DNA of 64,000 bases from Shewanella psychropiezotolerans (lineage in GTDB: Bacteria > Pseudomonadota > Gammaproteobacteria > Enterobacterales > Shewanellaceae). The notes under the pieces are model-generated. The model did not search any database. It was not told where the DNA came from and saw nothing but the letters and a program-made list of their open reading frames with translations. The DNA lies in the NCBI RefSeq assembly GCF_007197555.1, contig NZ_CP041614.1, forward strand, positions 5,386,001-5,450,000, given 5' to 3'. The translations under genes were made by a program, and so were the position numbers. This document shows, one piece after another, positions 1 to 8,961 of this stretch (its first letter is position 1; each line of letters starts with the position of its first letter).

Positions 1-1443
1 AATTCGCTCATCGAAAATAGCTAGCGCCAGCTTTTCCTCTTCCAAGTAAGTTACGCTATCCACCCGCACTTTTAGCTCTGCAGCTGACAGCTTAAGTTGA
101 TACCCTTGCTCACTGAATGTAGACTGCCCTTTGTCAGTGGCCTCACGCCATTGACTCTCTAACGAAGCTAACTCAGCTCGGCCTTGTTCACGCTGTTTAT
201 CACGAGACTCCCTTAAACTGTCCTGCTCTTGATGCAAGTTTTCCAACTCTCGGTTAAGCCCTTCACCAATCTTGCTACGGCGAGCGTTATAAGCCGCCTC
301 AATATCTTGGTGCTTTTCGGTTTGTAATTTATGTCGTTCAGATAAATTTTCTAGTGTGCCACGCCAGCTTGGTAGCTGCTCGAGATCCAACTTAGCTCGT
401 TCGATTTCAGCATCTTGAAAAGAGGCATGTTGATCTTCTATCGAGTCCAGTTCATATTCGCACTTAGCAACATCACCCTTTGCAGCCGACAAGTCTAAGT
501 TGAGCTCATCACGCTGCTCTTTCCAATGGTCATCTAGCTCTCTTAACTTTGCATTTAGCGCTTTAGACAAGTCTTGGTGATGCTCTTGCCTTTCAATTTC
601 ATCGGTTTCATCTTTGCTGTAACCACGACGTAAACTGGCGAGCCGCTGCTCAGTACTGAGCAGTTGGTCGAACTCTTGCTCTAATTTTTCAAATTCTGGT
701 CGAATAAGCTCAAAGCCCTGAATAAGTTGGCTCTCTTTGATCCAAGATTCAACTTGCTGTGGATTAATGCGCGAACTAGGCGGGTTAACACCATCTTCTT
801 CCAAAATAGCGGCGATCATCGATTTGATCGTCTCCATCTTGCCCTCTTTCGAATGTACTGCTTTGGCGAGTTTCTCAATATGACGCAGGGAATACTCTGA
901 TTCACACAAGGAGAACTGACGCGCATAATTGCGTAGCTCAGTGCGATTACTCCCCGTGCTCAACAAGGCTCTATCGTTTTGGATAATAGCCCTAAACTCA
1001 CGCGTGTTGAGTAAGTTGGTCACAGCAACGCCTGCCCGCTTCATCTCACGGCCAAGTTCAGCCATGGTGAAGCATTGAATATTATCGCCATGCTTTGTCT
1101 TAATATAATCATCAAGCTCAAAACCTTTACCGATAAATCGATAATTAACCCCTTTACCATCGCCAGCCGATGCCAATACAGCTTGGTTAAGCTGACCATC
1201 GGCACGCTTATATTCATAGATGATAAAGCTAGAGTCATGGGGCAGATACCAACGCTCAAAACTGTCTCGTGTAGAAGGCACGACGCGACTCGGATACTCA
1301 CCATAAAATACGGGCACTAAACGCTGTAATGTGGTCTTGCCAGAGGCGTTGGTACCACAAATATTGGTGTGTCCATCGAGGGCGAGTTCAACTACGCCAG
1401 GTAGGTGTGTATTAATCAGCACAATTCGATTCAAGCTTGACAT
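1..1443 (-). CDS. SMC-like ATP-binding protein, DUF3584 family (C-terminal part outside window)
   Basis: The frame is open from an ATG at 1443 down to base 1, so only the first 481 codons are present. The N-terminus has a beta strand followed by a Walker A loop (GTNASGKTT, residues about 29-37), as in SMC/RecF-type ATPases. A WYLP motif lies near residue 66; a GKT motif plus a YLP motif is the stated hallmark of DUF3584. From about residue 250 the sequence is rich in Glu, Gln, Leu, Lys and Arg in a heptad-like pattern, so it is a long coiled coil. The family normally runs to roughly 950-1230 residues, so the second coil and Walker B should lie beyond the left edge. The function is unknown; SMC relatives act on DNA. 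Neighbours give no clue. Confidence 0.8.
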   Translation of the reverse strand, partial: MSSLNRIVLINTHLPGVVELALDGHTNICGTNASGKTTLQRLVPVFYGEYPSRVVPSTRDSFERWYLPHDSSFIIYEYKRADGQLNQAVLASAGDGKGVNYRFIGKGFELDDYIKTKHGDNIQCFTMAELGREMKRAGVAVTNLLNTREFRAIIQNDRALLSTGSNRTELRNYARQFSLCESEYSLRHIEKLAKAVHSKEGKMETIKSMIAAILEEDGVNPPSSRINPQQVESWIKESQLIQGFELIRPEFEKLEQEFDQLLSTEQRLASLRRGYSKDETDEIERQEHHQDLSKALNAKLRELDDHWKEQRDELNLDLSAAKGDVAKCEYELDSIEDQHASFQDAEIERAKLDLEQLPSWRGTLENLSERHKLQTEKHQDIEAAYNARRSKIGEGLNRELENLHQEQDSLRESRDKQREQGRAELASLESQWREATDKGQSTFSEQGYQLKLSAAELKVRVDSVTYLEEEKLALAIFDERI

Positions 1444-1817
1444 CTTTTTCCTTATCCAAACATTGCCGCTATTGACGGCAACAGATCACCACAAAGCCGA
1501 TTTATATGGGATATAAACAGGCTAATCTAATCTATTCAGTTTCAATTTTGAGAGTCTAAAATAAAGCAAACTGACATGCTTGGCAATCGGGGAGTCCCCC
1601 GCAAACAGCTGCAGTATTTAGAAGCGGGATCATACGCTAATTTGTATCAAAAAAATGCTTAAGTAAAGCGCAATTAATTTTGAATAACGGATAGGGCTAC
1701 GCCCAGATAAAGCTATGATGTTGCTACGCCATAAGTACCAAGACGATATTGAAGCTATGATGTCGACTCCGTCTGAAAATCAAAGACGATGCCAACAAGT
1801 TGGCGATTAAAAGCGAG

Positions 1818-1838
1818 ATCCTGAAACGAGTTCAGGAT
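1818..1838. repeat. short palindromic hairpin
   Basis: ATCCTGAA and TTCAGGAT form an 8-bp perfect stem around a 5-nt loop. It lies 375 bp upstream of the DUF3584 gene and is not followed by a T-run, so it looks like part of the intergenic repeat cluster rather than a terminator. Confidence 0.5.
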
Positions 1839-1864
1839 GAATAGCAAAGACGACGGGCTTCACC

Positions 1865-1929
1865 GTAGGAGGGGCTTTAGCCCCGAGGTTCAATCCATCG
1901 ACTATACTCCAGGCTAAAGCCGGTTCTAC
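1865..1929. repeat. REP-like inverted pair
   Basis: The 18-mer at 1865-1882 (GTAGGAGGGGCTTTAGCC) and the reverse complement of 1912-1929 match at 15 of 18 positions, giving a head-to-head pair separated by 29 bp. The first copy also contains a small internal palindrome at 1871-1884 (GGGGCT, two bases, AGCCCC). This resembles the GTAG-containing REP elements that occur in inverted pairs in gammaproteobacteria. No RAYT transposase is nearby. Confidence 0.6.
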
Positions 1930-1935
1930 AAAGAA

Positions 1936-2102
1936 GCATCACCTCAGCCTCAACTAGCGCTGCGTCATCTCAGCCCTACCAGCGCAGCGTCATCTCACCC
2001 CACCAGCGAAGCATCATCTCACCCTACCAGCGCAGCATCATCTCGGCCCTACCAGCGCAGCATCATCTCAGCCCTACCAGCGTAGCGTCGTCTTAGCCAC
2101 AC
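1936..2102. repeat. imperfect tandem repeat, 24-26 bp unit, about 6.5 copies
   Basis: Units begin at about 1936, 1962, 1987, 2011, 2035, 2060 and 2085 (last partial). The consensus is close to GCATCATCTCAGCCCTACC followed by AGCGCA. Unit length varies between 24 and 26 bp, so it is not a coding repeat. It fills the space just downstream of the 3' end of the symporter gene and has no spacers, so it is not a CRISPR array. Together with the REP-like pair, this accounts for most of the 676-bp gene-free stretch 1444-2119; the remainder (1444-1817) shows nothing recognisable. Confidence 0.8.
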
Positions 2103-2119
2103 GGCCAAATCAGCCTCAA

Positions 2120-3469
2120 CTAGACTACTAGCGCCCTAGTATCTCGCTTAGCAAAATAACTCATGGTCTCACCATAGACGACATGCCTAAGCCCAATGAT
2201 GGCTATCAAATTAGGTAGCGCCATTAATCCGTTGACGGTATCGGCAAGAAGCCAGATAAGATCCAGCTTGATAAAGGCACCAACGGCAATCAGAAATAGA
2301 AATAACCCCTGATAGAGTCTAAGTCCTCTGTCGCCCACGAGGTAATACCAGCAACGCTCGCCATAGTAGTGCCAACCCAAGATGGTGGTAAATGCAAAAC
2401 AAACCAAGGCAATGGTAACGACATATTGACCGGCAATGGGAGAGTTTCCCGCCATAAAGGCCGCGCTGGTCATAGCCGCCCCCGCCGCATCACCGCTCCA
2501 GACGCCTGTGATTATCAACACTAAACCCGTCATAGTACAGATGATAATGGTATCGAAGAAGGTGCCGGTCATACTCACTAGCCCCTGCTCCACAGGTTCA
2601 TCTGTTTTAGCCGCTGCTGCGGCGATAGGCGCGCTACCGAGTCCGGCTTCATTAGAGAATACCCCACGGGCAATACCAATTTGCAGCGCTTGCGCTACAG
2701 TAGCCCCCAGAAAGCCGCCTGCGGCAGAGATAGGAGTAAAGGCCGAGGTAATCACCAGATCAAATGCCGGTAGGATCTGATCACTAAAACTAAACAAAAT
2801 CCCCAAACAAGCAATGATATAAGCTAGCGCCATGCTAGGAACTAACCTTTTAGCCACATTGGCAATACGAGTCACGCCACCGAATGTCACAGCAGCCACC
2901 AACAAGGTTAATACAAGGGCTGTCACCCAAGTAGGTACATCGAAGGCGATGGTCATGGCATCACTAATGGCGTTAACTTGGGCGAATGTACCTATGCCAA
3001 AAAAAGCTACTGCTACACCGAAGATGGCGAAAACTTTTGCCATCCAGCTAAGTCCTAAACCGCGCTCAATGTAGTACATAGGGCCGCCAGCAATCCGACC
3101 TCTTGCATCTGTAGTGCGGTATTTAACAGCGAGCATACATTCGGCATACTTGGTTGCCATTCCGAAAAATGCCGCTAACCACATCCAAAACAGAGCTCCC
3201 GGACCACCAATTTTAATCGCGGTGGCGACACCAACAATATTCCCAGTACCAATAGTGGCTGATAACGCGGTACAGAGCGCTGCGAAGGAGGAGAGATCTC
3301 CTTTTCCGCTGGCAGGTTTAAACAGAAGCTTCAAGGCAAGAGGCAGATAGAGCACCTGGATAAGTCTCAGTCTGATGGTGAGGTATAAACCTGTACCGAC
3401 TAATAAACACAAAGTAATAGGCCCCCAAACCAGGGCATTAATTTCAACTAGAAGTGATTCAAAATTCAT
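2120..3469 (-). CDS. Sodium:alanine/glycine symporter, AGCS family
   Basis: This inner-membrane Na+-coupled carrier imports alanine and/or glycine. The 449-residue protein is full length for AGCS and strongly hydrophobic, with about 10-11 membrane spans. It carries family landmarks such as the ATIGTGNIVGVATAI segment (residues about 70-85), the GGPGALFWMW loop that follows, and the FSNEAGLGSAP motif near residue 270. The start has a GAGAA ribosome-binding site. A tandem glycine riboswitch lies in the 5' leader, so glycine is the probable signal and possibly the substrate. It is transcribed alone, away from DUF3584. Glycine versus alanine preference cannot be read from the sequence. Confidence 0.93.
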   Translation of the reverse strand: MNFESLLVEINALVWGPITLCLLVGTGLYLTIRLRLIQVLYLPLALKLLFKPASGKGDLSSFAALCTALSATIGTGNIVGVATAIKIGGPGALFWMWLAAFFGMATKYAECMLAVKYRTTDARGRIAGGPMYYIERGLGLSWMAKVFAIFGVAVAFFGIGTFAQVNAISDAMTIAFDVPTWVTALVLTLLVAAVTFGGVTRIANVAKRLVPSMALAYIIACLGILFSFSDQILPAFDLVITSAFTPISAAGGFLGATVAQALQIGIARGVFSNEAGLGSAPIAAAAAKTDEPVEQGLVSMTGTFFDTIIICTMTGLVLIITGVWSGDAAGAAMTSAAFMAGNSPIAGQYVVTIALVCFAFTTILGWHYYGERCWYYLVGDRGLRLYQGLFLFLIAVGAFIKLDLIWLLADTVNGLMALPNLIAIIGLRHVVYGETMSYFAKRDTRALVV

Positions 3470-3614
3470 TGCTATTCTCGATTATTAAACAACTAAATTA
3501 ATAAACGGAAGTGAACAAGAAATGGCTGTAACGCGCCGCAGCCGGACGCAACACTGATAATAGATTAGCATGTGCTAATTAACTCTCATAGAGACAAACG
3601 ACAGGGCTATGCAG

Positions 3615-3865
3615 TCATCCTCTCCTCTGTCCTTTTGCCTGAGCGTTTCGCGTCTAAGTGGGTAGATAACTTAGGCACTTTCGCCTTCGGCGCCGCATGA
3701 TAACCTTATAAAATAAAAGCTATTTGCGATCTCTCCAGAGGCTCGTCCAGTAACAGTCCACGCCAATCGTAATTGGCACCTGAAAGAGTGGTTCAGTCAT
3801 TTTTCAATAAACTAAACTTGCCTCGTCGGTGTGGGGGCTATTCCCCACTCTCCTGCTACCTTCAT
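3615..3865 (-). promoter_or_regulatory. Tandem glycine riboswitch (two aptamers)
   Basis: On the minus strand two aptamers follow each other. Aptamer I (about 3856 to 3757) has GCAGGAGAGTGGGG, ACACCGACGAGG, CTTTCAGGTGCC and a GGACTG closing strand. Aptamer II (about 3745 to 3625) has CCTCTGGAGAGATCGC, GCGCCGAAGGCG and CTCAGGCAAAAGGACAGAG, the textbook glycine-aptamer core. The linker TGGACGAGCC matches the short linker of known tandem glycine riboswitches. It ends about 150 nt before the symporter ATG. I see no GC-rich hairpin with a U-run between, so control may be at translation; that is inference. Confidence 0.92.
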
Positions 3866-4035
3866 CCGAACGGATTGCCAAAATAGAGATTGATATTATC
3901 TGCTATTTTAGCGGTGGCACAGCATGCATTAATGAGATAAAGCAGACAAGTAGCCAGATCACACTTTTATCATCCACAAGTTGAACGTAGATTTCTTGAC
4001 CAACCGAGAAGATGTGATGATTTATTGAATATAAG

Positions 4036-4058
4036 GTGCGAATACTGGATACCCGCAC
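4036..4058 (-). terminator. Possible weak terminator after the DUF3581 gene
   Basis: On the minus strand GTGCGGGTA / TATTCGCAC can pair as a 9-bp stem with two G-U pairs and a 5-nt loop, about 50 nt after the stop codon. It is followed only by a mixed AT stretch, so evidence for real termination is weak. Confidence 0.3.
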
Positions 4059-4108
4059 TCTAAAATAATGACTAGCAAAGTTATACTTAGATTAGCTATA
4101 ACTAAAAA

Positions 4109-4819
4109 TTAAGCTTGCTCGAACTCAGTACGATAGCTTTCGTAATTGCCGACCATGCCTTTGACTAACTCGGCATCATAGGGACGTAAACCGCTCATCA
4201 CTAATGTCTTAATGCCGGTTCCTACAAGTTTATCACCACTATGCAGCTCAAACTTAAGGGTCACATCTCCTCGTTTACCGTCAATCTTAAGCGCTTGTTC
4301 AACCAATGACAGAGTCACTTGTTCGAAATCCAAGGTAGTCAAATCGAAAGACATGCTCTCATAGATCACTAAAGGGCGGGCCGGATTAATCATCACCTGA
4401 TGCTGTTCCATCATGGGCACTAAAACATGGGTGAAGTTGTGACCAGAGAAAGCAACATAACTGCGAATAAATGACTCTATCTGAGTCTGACAATGTCTCA
4501 CATCTCCCAGGCGTTCGACTTTCAGATACAACTTGTCCTTGTCATCACGGATCTCAAGTTGCTGCTCGGCAGTTTCGGGAAATTGCAGCTCAACGCCTGC
4601 TCCGACCATGCCGGCAAAGTTAAACGTCATTTTCTGACTCAAGCCATACTCACCTAACACCAATGAAAAAAGAAGATCCCCCGGCACACAGAAACGCTTG
4701 GCCCCTACGCTGTGGATAGGGTTAAAGTCCTGAGCCACGCCTTTTGCGAAATCACTGGCCTGCTCGGCAAGCACTGTAATGGTTTGATTTTCTTTTTTAA
4801 AATAAGGTGTTAAGAACAT
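4109..4819 (-). CDS. DUF3581 family protein, hot-dog-like
   Basis: I recognise the DUF3581 family of Shewanella and Vibrio by its opening MFLTPYF and by the segment DFNPIH...KRFCVPGDLLF (residues about 31-52). DFNPIH resembles the D-x-N-P-[IV]-H motif of MaoC-like hydratases, so a hot-dog fold is likely, but catalytic activity is not demonstrated. The protein is 236 residues from the chosen ATG at 4819, which has a GAGTG ribosome-binding site 7-8 nt upstream. An upstream in-frame ATG at 4861 lacks one and would add 14 non-conserved residues. The gene is divergent from the TonB receptor gene. Confidence 0.8.
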   Translation of the reverse strand: MFLTPYFKKENQTITVLAEQASDFAKGVAQDFNPIHSVGAKRFCVPGDLLFSLVLGEYGLSQKMTFNFAGMVGAGVELQFPETAEQQLEIRDDKDKLYLKVERLGDVRHCQTQIESFIRSYVAFSGHNFTHVLVPMMEQHQVMINPARPLVIYESMSFDLTTLDFEQVTLSLVEQALKIDGKRGDVTLKFELHSGDKLVGTGIKTLVMSGLRPYDAELVKGMVGNYESYRTEFEQA

Positions 4820-5113
4820 ATTCACTCTATAAATCTGTTGAGATACAAAATAGCAGCACATATTATATCAGATCCGATAAAACACTCACCCGATGACTTA
4901 AATTAACTCAAAACCAACTCAAACACTCTCCCCAAGTTTAGTCTCTGTTTAACCCTTGTTTATCTTTAGTTAACAAGTGTAAACACAACCCAACTTAAGT
5001 TAATTTTAATACGCAGGCATTAAAATGCGCGAAGAAATGAGAATAACTCCCACTAAGATTACTAATATCAGTTAATCGGTGGTTTTTTTTCTGTATTGCG
5101 CAATGGAGTATTT

Positions 5114-7312
5114 ATGCCGCAGCCTAAAACCTTGTCTTTGAGCCTAATTTCGACCGCTCTACTTACCGCCCTATCCGCTCCGGCTTTTGCACAAGAAGCC
5201 AAAGAAATTGCAACAATCGCGCCTATCGAGCAGATCAGTATCTTCGGTAAGAAGAACCCACTCAATACCGTACCGGGTAGCGCTCATCTCATCGATGAGG
5301 CCGAATTAGATGCCTTCAAGTATTCAGACATCATGCGTACACTCGCCAGCATACCGGGCGTGTATATACAGGAGGAAGACGGCTACGGTCTGAGACCCAA
5401 TATAGGTATGCGCGGCACGGGGCAGAACCGCACCGAGAAGATCACCATAATGGAAGATGGGGTCCTAGCAGCTCCAGCGCCATACGCATCACCCGCCGCT
5501 TACTACTTCCCAACTTCTGGCAGAATGGAATCTATCGAGATCCTTAAAGGCAGCTCGACAGTTAAATACGGACCGCGTACCACAGGTGGAGTGATCAACC
5601 TTATTTCACGTCAGATCCCCGAAGAAGAGCTAGCCGGCAAGCTGGATGTGGCGGCTGGCCAGGATGGTTTCGGTAAGCTTCATGCCTATGCAGGCGGCCA
5701 AGGTGAACGTGTCGGCGGTGTGATAGACATCTATCGCTATCAGGCCGATGGCTTCAGAGATATCAATGGTGTCGGTGGCGATACCGGATTTAAGAAAAAT
5801 GATGCCATGGCTAAGATAAGCATTCACTCGGCTGAAGATGCAAAATTTGACCAGGTGTTGGAAGTAAAGCTTAAGTATTCAGATGAAACCTCAAATGAGA
5901 CCTATATGGGGCTCACAGATGAAGATTTTGCGGCTAATCCATATAGCCGCTACTCGGCATCACAAAAAGATGTGATGGAGACAGAACACACACAGATCCA
6001 GATTAACCACATCATAGACTTTAGCGATAACCTGACCTTAGGCACTACGGTTTACCATAACGACTTTAAGCGTAACTGGTATAAGACCAGTAAGATCGAT
6101 GGAAAGAGCATCAGCGGTGACGGCACTCAAATTGCGGCAGATTTCGATAAAAACCCAACATCCGACGGTCTTGATGTCGACGTCAAAGCCAATAACCGAG
6201 CCTACATCTCCCAGGGGATTCAAACTGAGCTTAACTGGTACTTAGGCAATCACGATCTGTCTTTCGGCGCCCGTTACCACGAAGACGAGATGGATAGATA
6301 CCAGTGGGTGGATACCTATTTTATGGGTTCCGATCAGGTCATGGTTATGACTGAAGCTGGCGTACCAGGTACAGATTCCAACCGCGTAGATAGCGCCGAA
6401 GCCTTAGCCCTATATGTTCAAGACAAGATCCAACTCGGAGACTTCAACATCACAGCCGGCGTTCGCTACGAAGATGTCACAACCAGACGCATCGACTGGG
6501 GCAAGACAAATCCAGGCCGTGATGGCGAGCCAGATACAGATATCAGTAACAGCTTTTCGGCCTGGTTGCCGTCACTTTCTGCTACTTACCAGATCAACAG
6601 CGAATGGCTAGTCTTAGCCGGCGTGCAGAAAGGCTTTGCACCTGCCGCTCCGGGTAACGCCGAACGCCAGGAAGAGGAAAGCTGGAATTATGAGGCTGGT
6701 GCACGTTATAACGCCGGTGCATTAACTTCTGAAGCCATCTTCTTCTACAGTGATTACAGCAACATGCACGGAGACTGCTCAGCTTCGAAAGGCTGTGATG
6801 ATGACAGTATTGGCAATCAATACAACGGCGGTGAAGTCGATGTTAAAGGGCTCGAGTTTAGCTTGGCCTATAACTTCAACAACGAAGGTGACATTAATTT
6901 CCCGGTGAAACTCGCCTACACTTACACCAGTGCCGAATTTGCTAACAGCTTCGAATCGGATTTCGATCCATGGGGCAGAGTCGAGGAAGGCTACAAACTG
7001 CCTTACCTACCCGAAAATATGTTATTTGCATCGGCAGGCGTCAAAGCCGACAGCTGGGAGCTAACATTGGCGGCACGTTATACCGATGAGGTAAGAACCG
7101 TGGCGGGTCAAGGCGAGATAGCTCAAGAAAATCTTATCGAAGCCAAAACCATAGTCGACCTATCGGGACGTTATTTCATCTCTGACGCACAAGAGGTGTA
7201 CCTAACCGCAGAAAACCTATTTGACACTGAGTATGTGACCACCAAGATCCACGGTTCAAACTTTGCGGGTAAGCCGATGACTGTCACAGTGGGTTACTCT
7301 TACAAATTTTAA
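5114..7312 (+). CDS. TonB-dependent outer-membrane receptor, FecA-like
   Basis: This 732-residue outer-membrane active-transport channel has a Sec signal peptide (cleavage after APAFA, about residue 26), a plug domain (about 50-165) and a C-terminal 22-strand barrel ending in YSYKF. The plug segments GMRGTGQNRTEKI, the APAPYASPAAYYFP stretch and VKYGPRTTGGVINLISR resemble FecA-type ferric-siderophore/citrate receptors. Iron-chelate uptake is therefore the best guess, but the ligand is not identifiable. The start at 5114 has GGAG 8 nt upstream; a GTG- or ATG-like start at 5096 lacks this. No TonB-ExbBD genes are adjacent. A strong terminator follows at 7437. Confidence 0.9.
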   Translation: MPQPKTLSLSLISTALLTALSAPAFAQEAKEIATIAPIEQISIFGKKNPLNTVPGSAHLIDEAELDAFKYSDIMRTLASIPGVYIQEEDGYGLRPNIGMRGTGQNRTEKITIMEDGVLAAPAPYASPAAYYFPTSGRMESIEILKGSSTVKYGPRTTGGVINLISRQIPEEELAGKLDVAAGQDGFGKLHAYAGGQGERVGGVIDIYRYQADGFRDINGVGGDTGFKKNDAMAKISIHSAEDAKFDQVLEVKLKYSDETSNETYMGLTDEDFAANPYSRYSASQKDVMETEHTQIQINHIIDFSDNLTLGTTVYHNDFKRNWYKTSKIDGKSISGDGTQIAADFDKNPTSDGLDVDVKANNRAYISQGIQTELNWYLGNHDLSFGARYHEDEMDRYQWVDTYFMGSDQVMVMTEAGVPGTDSNRVDSAEALALYVQDKIQLGDFNITAGVRYEDVTTRRIDWGKTNPGRDGEPDTDISNSFSAWLPSLSATYQINSEWLVLAGVQKGFAPAAPGNAERQEEESWNYEAGARYNAGALTSEAIFFYSDYSNMHGDCSASKGCDDDSIGNQYNGGEVDVKGLEFSLAYNFNNEGDINFPVKLAYTYTSAEFANSFESDFDPWGRVEEGYKLPYLPENMLFASAGVKADSWELTLAARYTDEVRTVAGQGEIAQENLIEAKTIVDLSGRYFISDAQEVYLTAENLFDTEYVTTKIHGSNFAGKPMTVTVGYSYKF

Positions 7313-7436
7313 TCTAGATAGATAAGGCCATATCCAGCTGGTTTATATGGTTATACCTTAGATATTATTCTTATATGTGAATTTAGAGTGTCAATAACAC
7401 CGATTTACCACTAAAGACGAATAAAATTTACACTTT

Positions 7437-7470
7437 AAAAAAGGTGAGCCATTGGCTCACCTTTTTTATT
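7437..7470 (+). terminator. Rho-independent terminator of the TonB receptor gene
   Basis: AAAAAAGGTGAGCC and GGCTCACCTTTTTT form a perfect stem around ATT and end in a T-rich run. It is 125 bp after the receptor stop. Confidence 0.9.
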
Positions 7471-7587
7471 TCTTTTTCTTGCCATCATACTAATTTAAAA
7501 GAAAATATACCCTCCAGTAAGTTTTAACCCCTCATCTACACTATTTACTATTTCTTTACGTTTGTTGATCTTTATCAAAAACCAAAT

Positions 7588-7606
7588 GATAATAGTTTGC
7601 ATTATT
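7588..7606. promoter_or_regulatory. Fur-box-like site upstream of the porin operon
   Basis: GATAATAGTTTGCATTATT matches the 19-bp Fur consensus (GATAATGATAATCATTATC) at 13 of 19 positions, with both outer GATAAT/ATTAT arms kept. It lies 62 bp upstream of the porin start in a promoter-like AT-rich region. Iron control of 7668-10381 is inferred. Confidence 0.5.
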
Positions 7607-7667
7607 GAAATCAGTTACATAGAATCGCCCCAAATTTAATAACCCTTTAATAACAACAGGGAAGAGA

Positions 7668-8840
7668 ATGATGAAGAAGACCATAATTGCTAGCGCTTTG
7701 TTTGGCATTTTAGCCTCTCAGACTGCATTTGCATCTGATGAGACTCAAGAGCTACGTAAAGTCATTGAGCAACAACAGAAAGTACTGAAAGATCTTGAAA
7801 GACGCCTAGATGCAACCGAGCAGCGCGTCGAGAAGACAGCCGACGTAGTAGAAGCGACAGCAGAGTCAAAGAGTGCCACAACACTTGGTGGTTATGGTGA
7901 ACTTCACTACAACAACATCACAGATAACCAGTCAGGCAAAGATAAGAAAGCGATAGACTTCCACCGTTTCGTGCTATTCGTCGGCCATGAGTTCAGCGAA
8001 AGCACACGTTTCTTCTCTGAATTAGAAGTTGAGCACTCAATTTCGGGTGAGGGCAAGAAAGGTGAAGTTGAGCTGGAGCAGGCTTACATCGAGCATGATT
8101 TCAACCAAATGCTAACCGGTAAAGCGGGTTTGTTCCTGATGCCAGTGGGTATCATCAACGAGACTCACGAGCCACCAGCATTCTACGGTGTTGAGCGTAA
8201 CCCAGTTGAAAAAAATATTCTTCCTGCAACTTGGTGGGAAGCCGGTGCTGCCCTTAATGTTAAAGCAGCTCCAGGTCTTGCATTCGACGGTGCTATCACT
8301 TCAGGTCTATATGTTGATGAGACATATAGCATTCGCGGCGGACGTCAAAAAGTATCTAAGGCAAAAGCTGATGATCTGGCTTACACTGCACGCGTAAAAT
8401 ACACTGCGGTTCCAGGTCTAGAGCTTGCAGCTACCGCTCAGTACCAGTCAGATTTAACTCAGGGCGCTGGCGGTGTTGATACTGCTTCTGCAGTCATGCT
8501 TACTGCACACGCTATCTACAGCATTCAAGATTTTACAGTTAAAGCCCTTTATGCTCAGTGGGATATCGATGGCAAAGAAGCTGAAGCCTTAGGTCGTGAC
8601 GATCAGAATGGTTGGTACATTGAACCAGCTTACCGCTTCAACGAAAGCTTCGGTATCTTCGCGCGTTACAACGAGTATGACAACAATGCCGGTAACAACG
8701 ACGACACTAAGATCACTCAGACTAATGTCGGCGTGAACTACTGGTTACACGAAAACGTCGTGTTCAAGGCTGACTACGAGAAAGTTGGCGGCGCTAAAGA
8801 TTCTGACGGCTTCAACCTAGGTGTAGGTTACCAGTTCTAA
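7668..8840 (+). CDS. Outer-membrane porin with N-terminal coiled coil (OprO/OprP-like)
   Basis: The 390-residue protein has a Sec signal peptide (AFA/SDE, about residue 23). A periplasmic coiled coil of about 40 residues follows (EQQQKVLKDLERRLDATEQRVEK), as in trimeric anion porins. A 16-strand-type barrel then starts at LGGYGELHY and ends in GVGYQF, a proper C-terminal Phe for BAM assembly. The arrangement resembles phosphate/pyrophosphate-type porins, but the substrate cannot be read. Two consecutive ATGs (7668, 7671) follow the GGGAAGAG ribosome-binding site; 7671 has the better spacing. A terminator at 8885 separates it partly from the FMN-binding gene. Confidence 0.82.
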   Translation: MMKKTIIASALFGILASQTAFASDETQELRKVIEQQQKVLKDLERRLDATEQRVEKTADVVEATAESKSATTLGGYGELHYNNITDNQSGKDKKAIDFHRFVLFVGHEFSESTRFFSELEVEHSISGEGKKGEVELEQAYIEHDFNQMLTGKAGLFLMPVGIINETHEPPAFYGVERNPVEKNILPATWWEAGAALNVKAAPGLAFDGAITSGLYVDETYSIRGGRQKVSKAKADDLAYTARVKYTAVPGLELAATAQYQSDLTQGAGGVDTASAVMLTAHAIYSIQDFTVKALYAQWDIDGKEAEALGRDDQNGWYIEPAYRFNESFGIFARYNEYDNNAGNNDDTKITQTNVGVNYWLHENVVFKADYEKVGGAKDSDGFNLGVGYQF

Positions 8841-8884
8841 ATAGTAGAACCAAGACAAGCACTCATTAGTCAATGAGCGCAATT

Positions 8885-8914
8885 ATGAGTGCCCTTTATC
8901 GGGCACTCATCTAT
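8885..8914 (+). terminator. Hairpin terminator after the porin gene
   Basis: ATGAGTGCCC and GGGCACTCAT form a perfect 10-bp stem with a 6-nt loop, followed by an AT-rich CTATATTTT. It may be leaky, allowing read-through to 8962. Confidence 0.75.
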
Positions 8915-8961
8915 ATTTTAACTAGTTTTAGTCATTTCCTTCTCTCGCATCCGAGTCTAAT

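Noticed and set aside
1075..1320. Plus-strand ORF opposite the DUF3584 gene
   Set aside because: It lies wholly antisense to a strongly supported coding frame and has no ribosome-binding site.
1936..2102. Possible CRISPR array
   Set aside because: Repeats are adjacent with no unique spacers, unit length varies, and no cas genes are present.
5004..5060. Fur box upstream of the TonB receptor
   Set aside because: TGAGAATAACTCCCA keeps one half-site but the other half matches poorly, so I do not call it.
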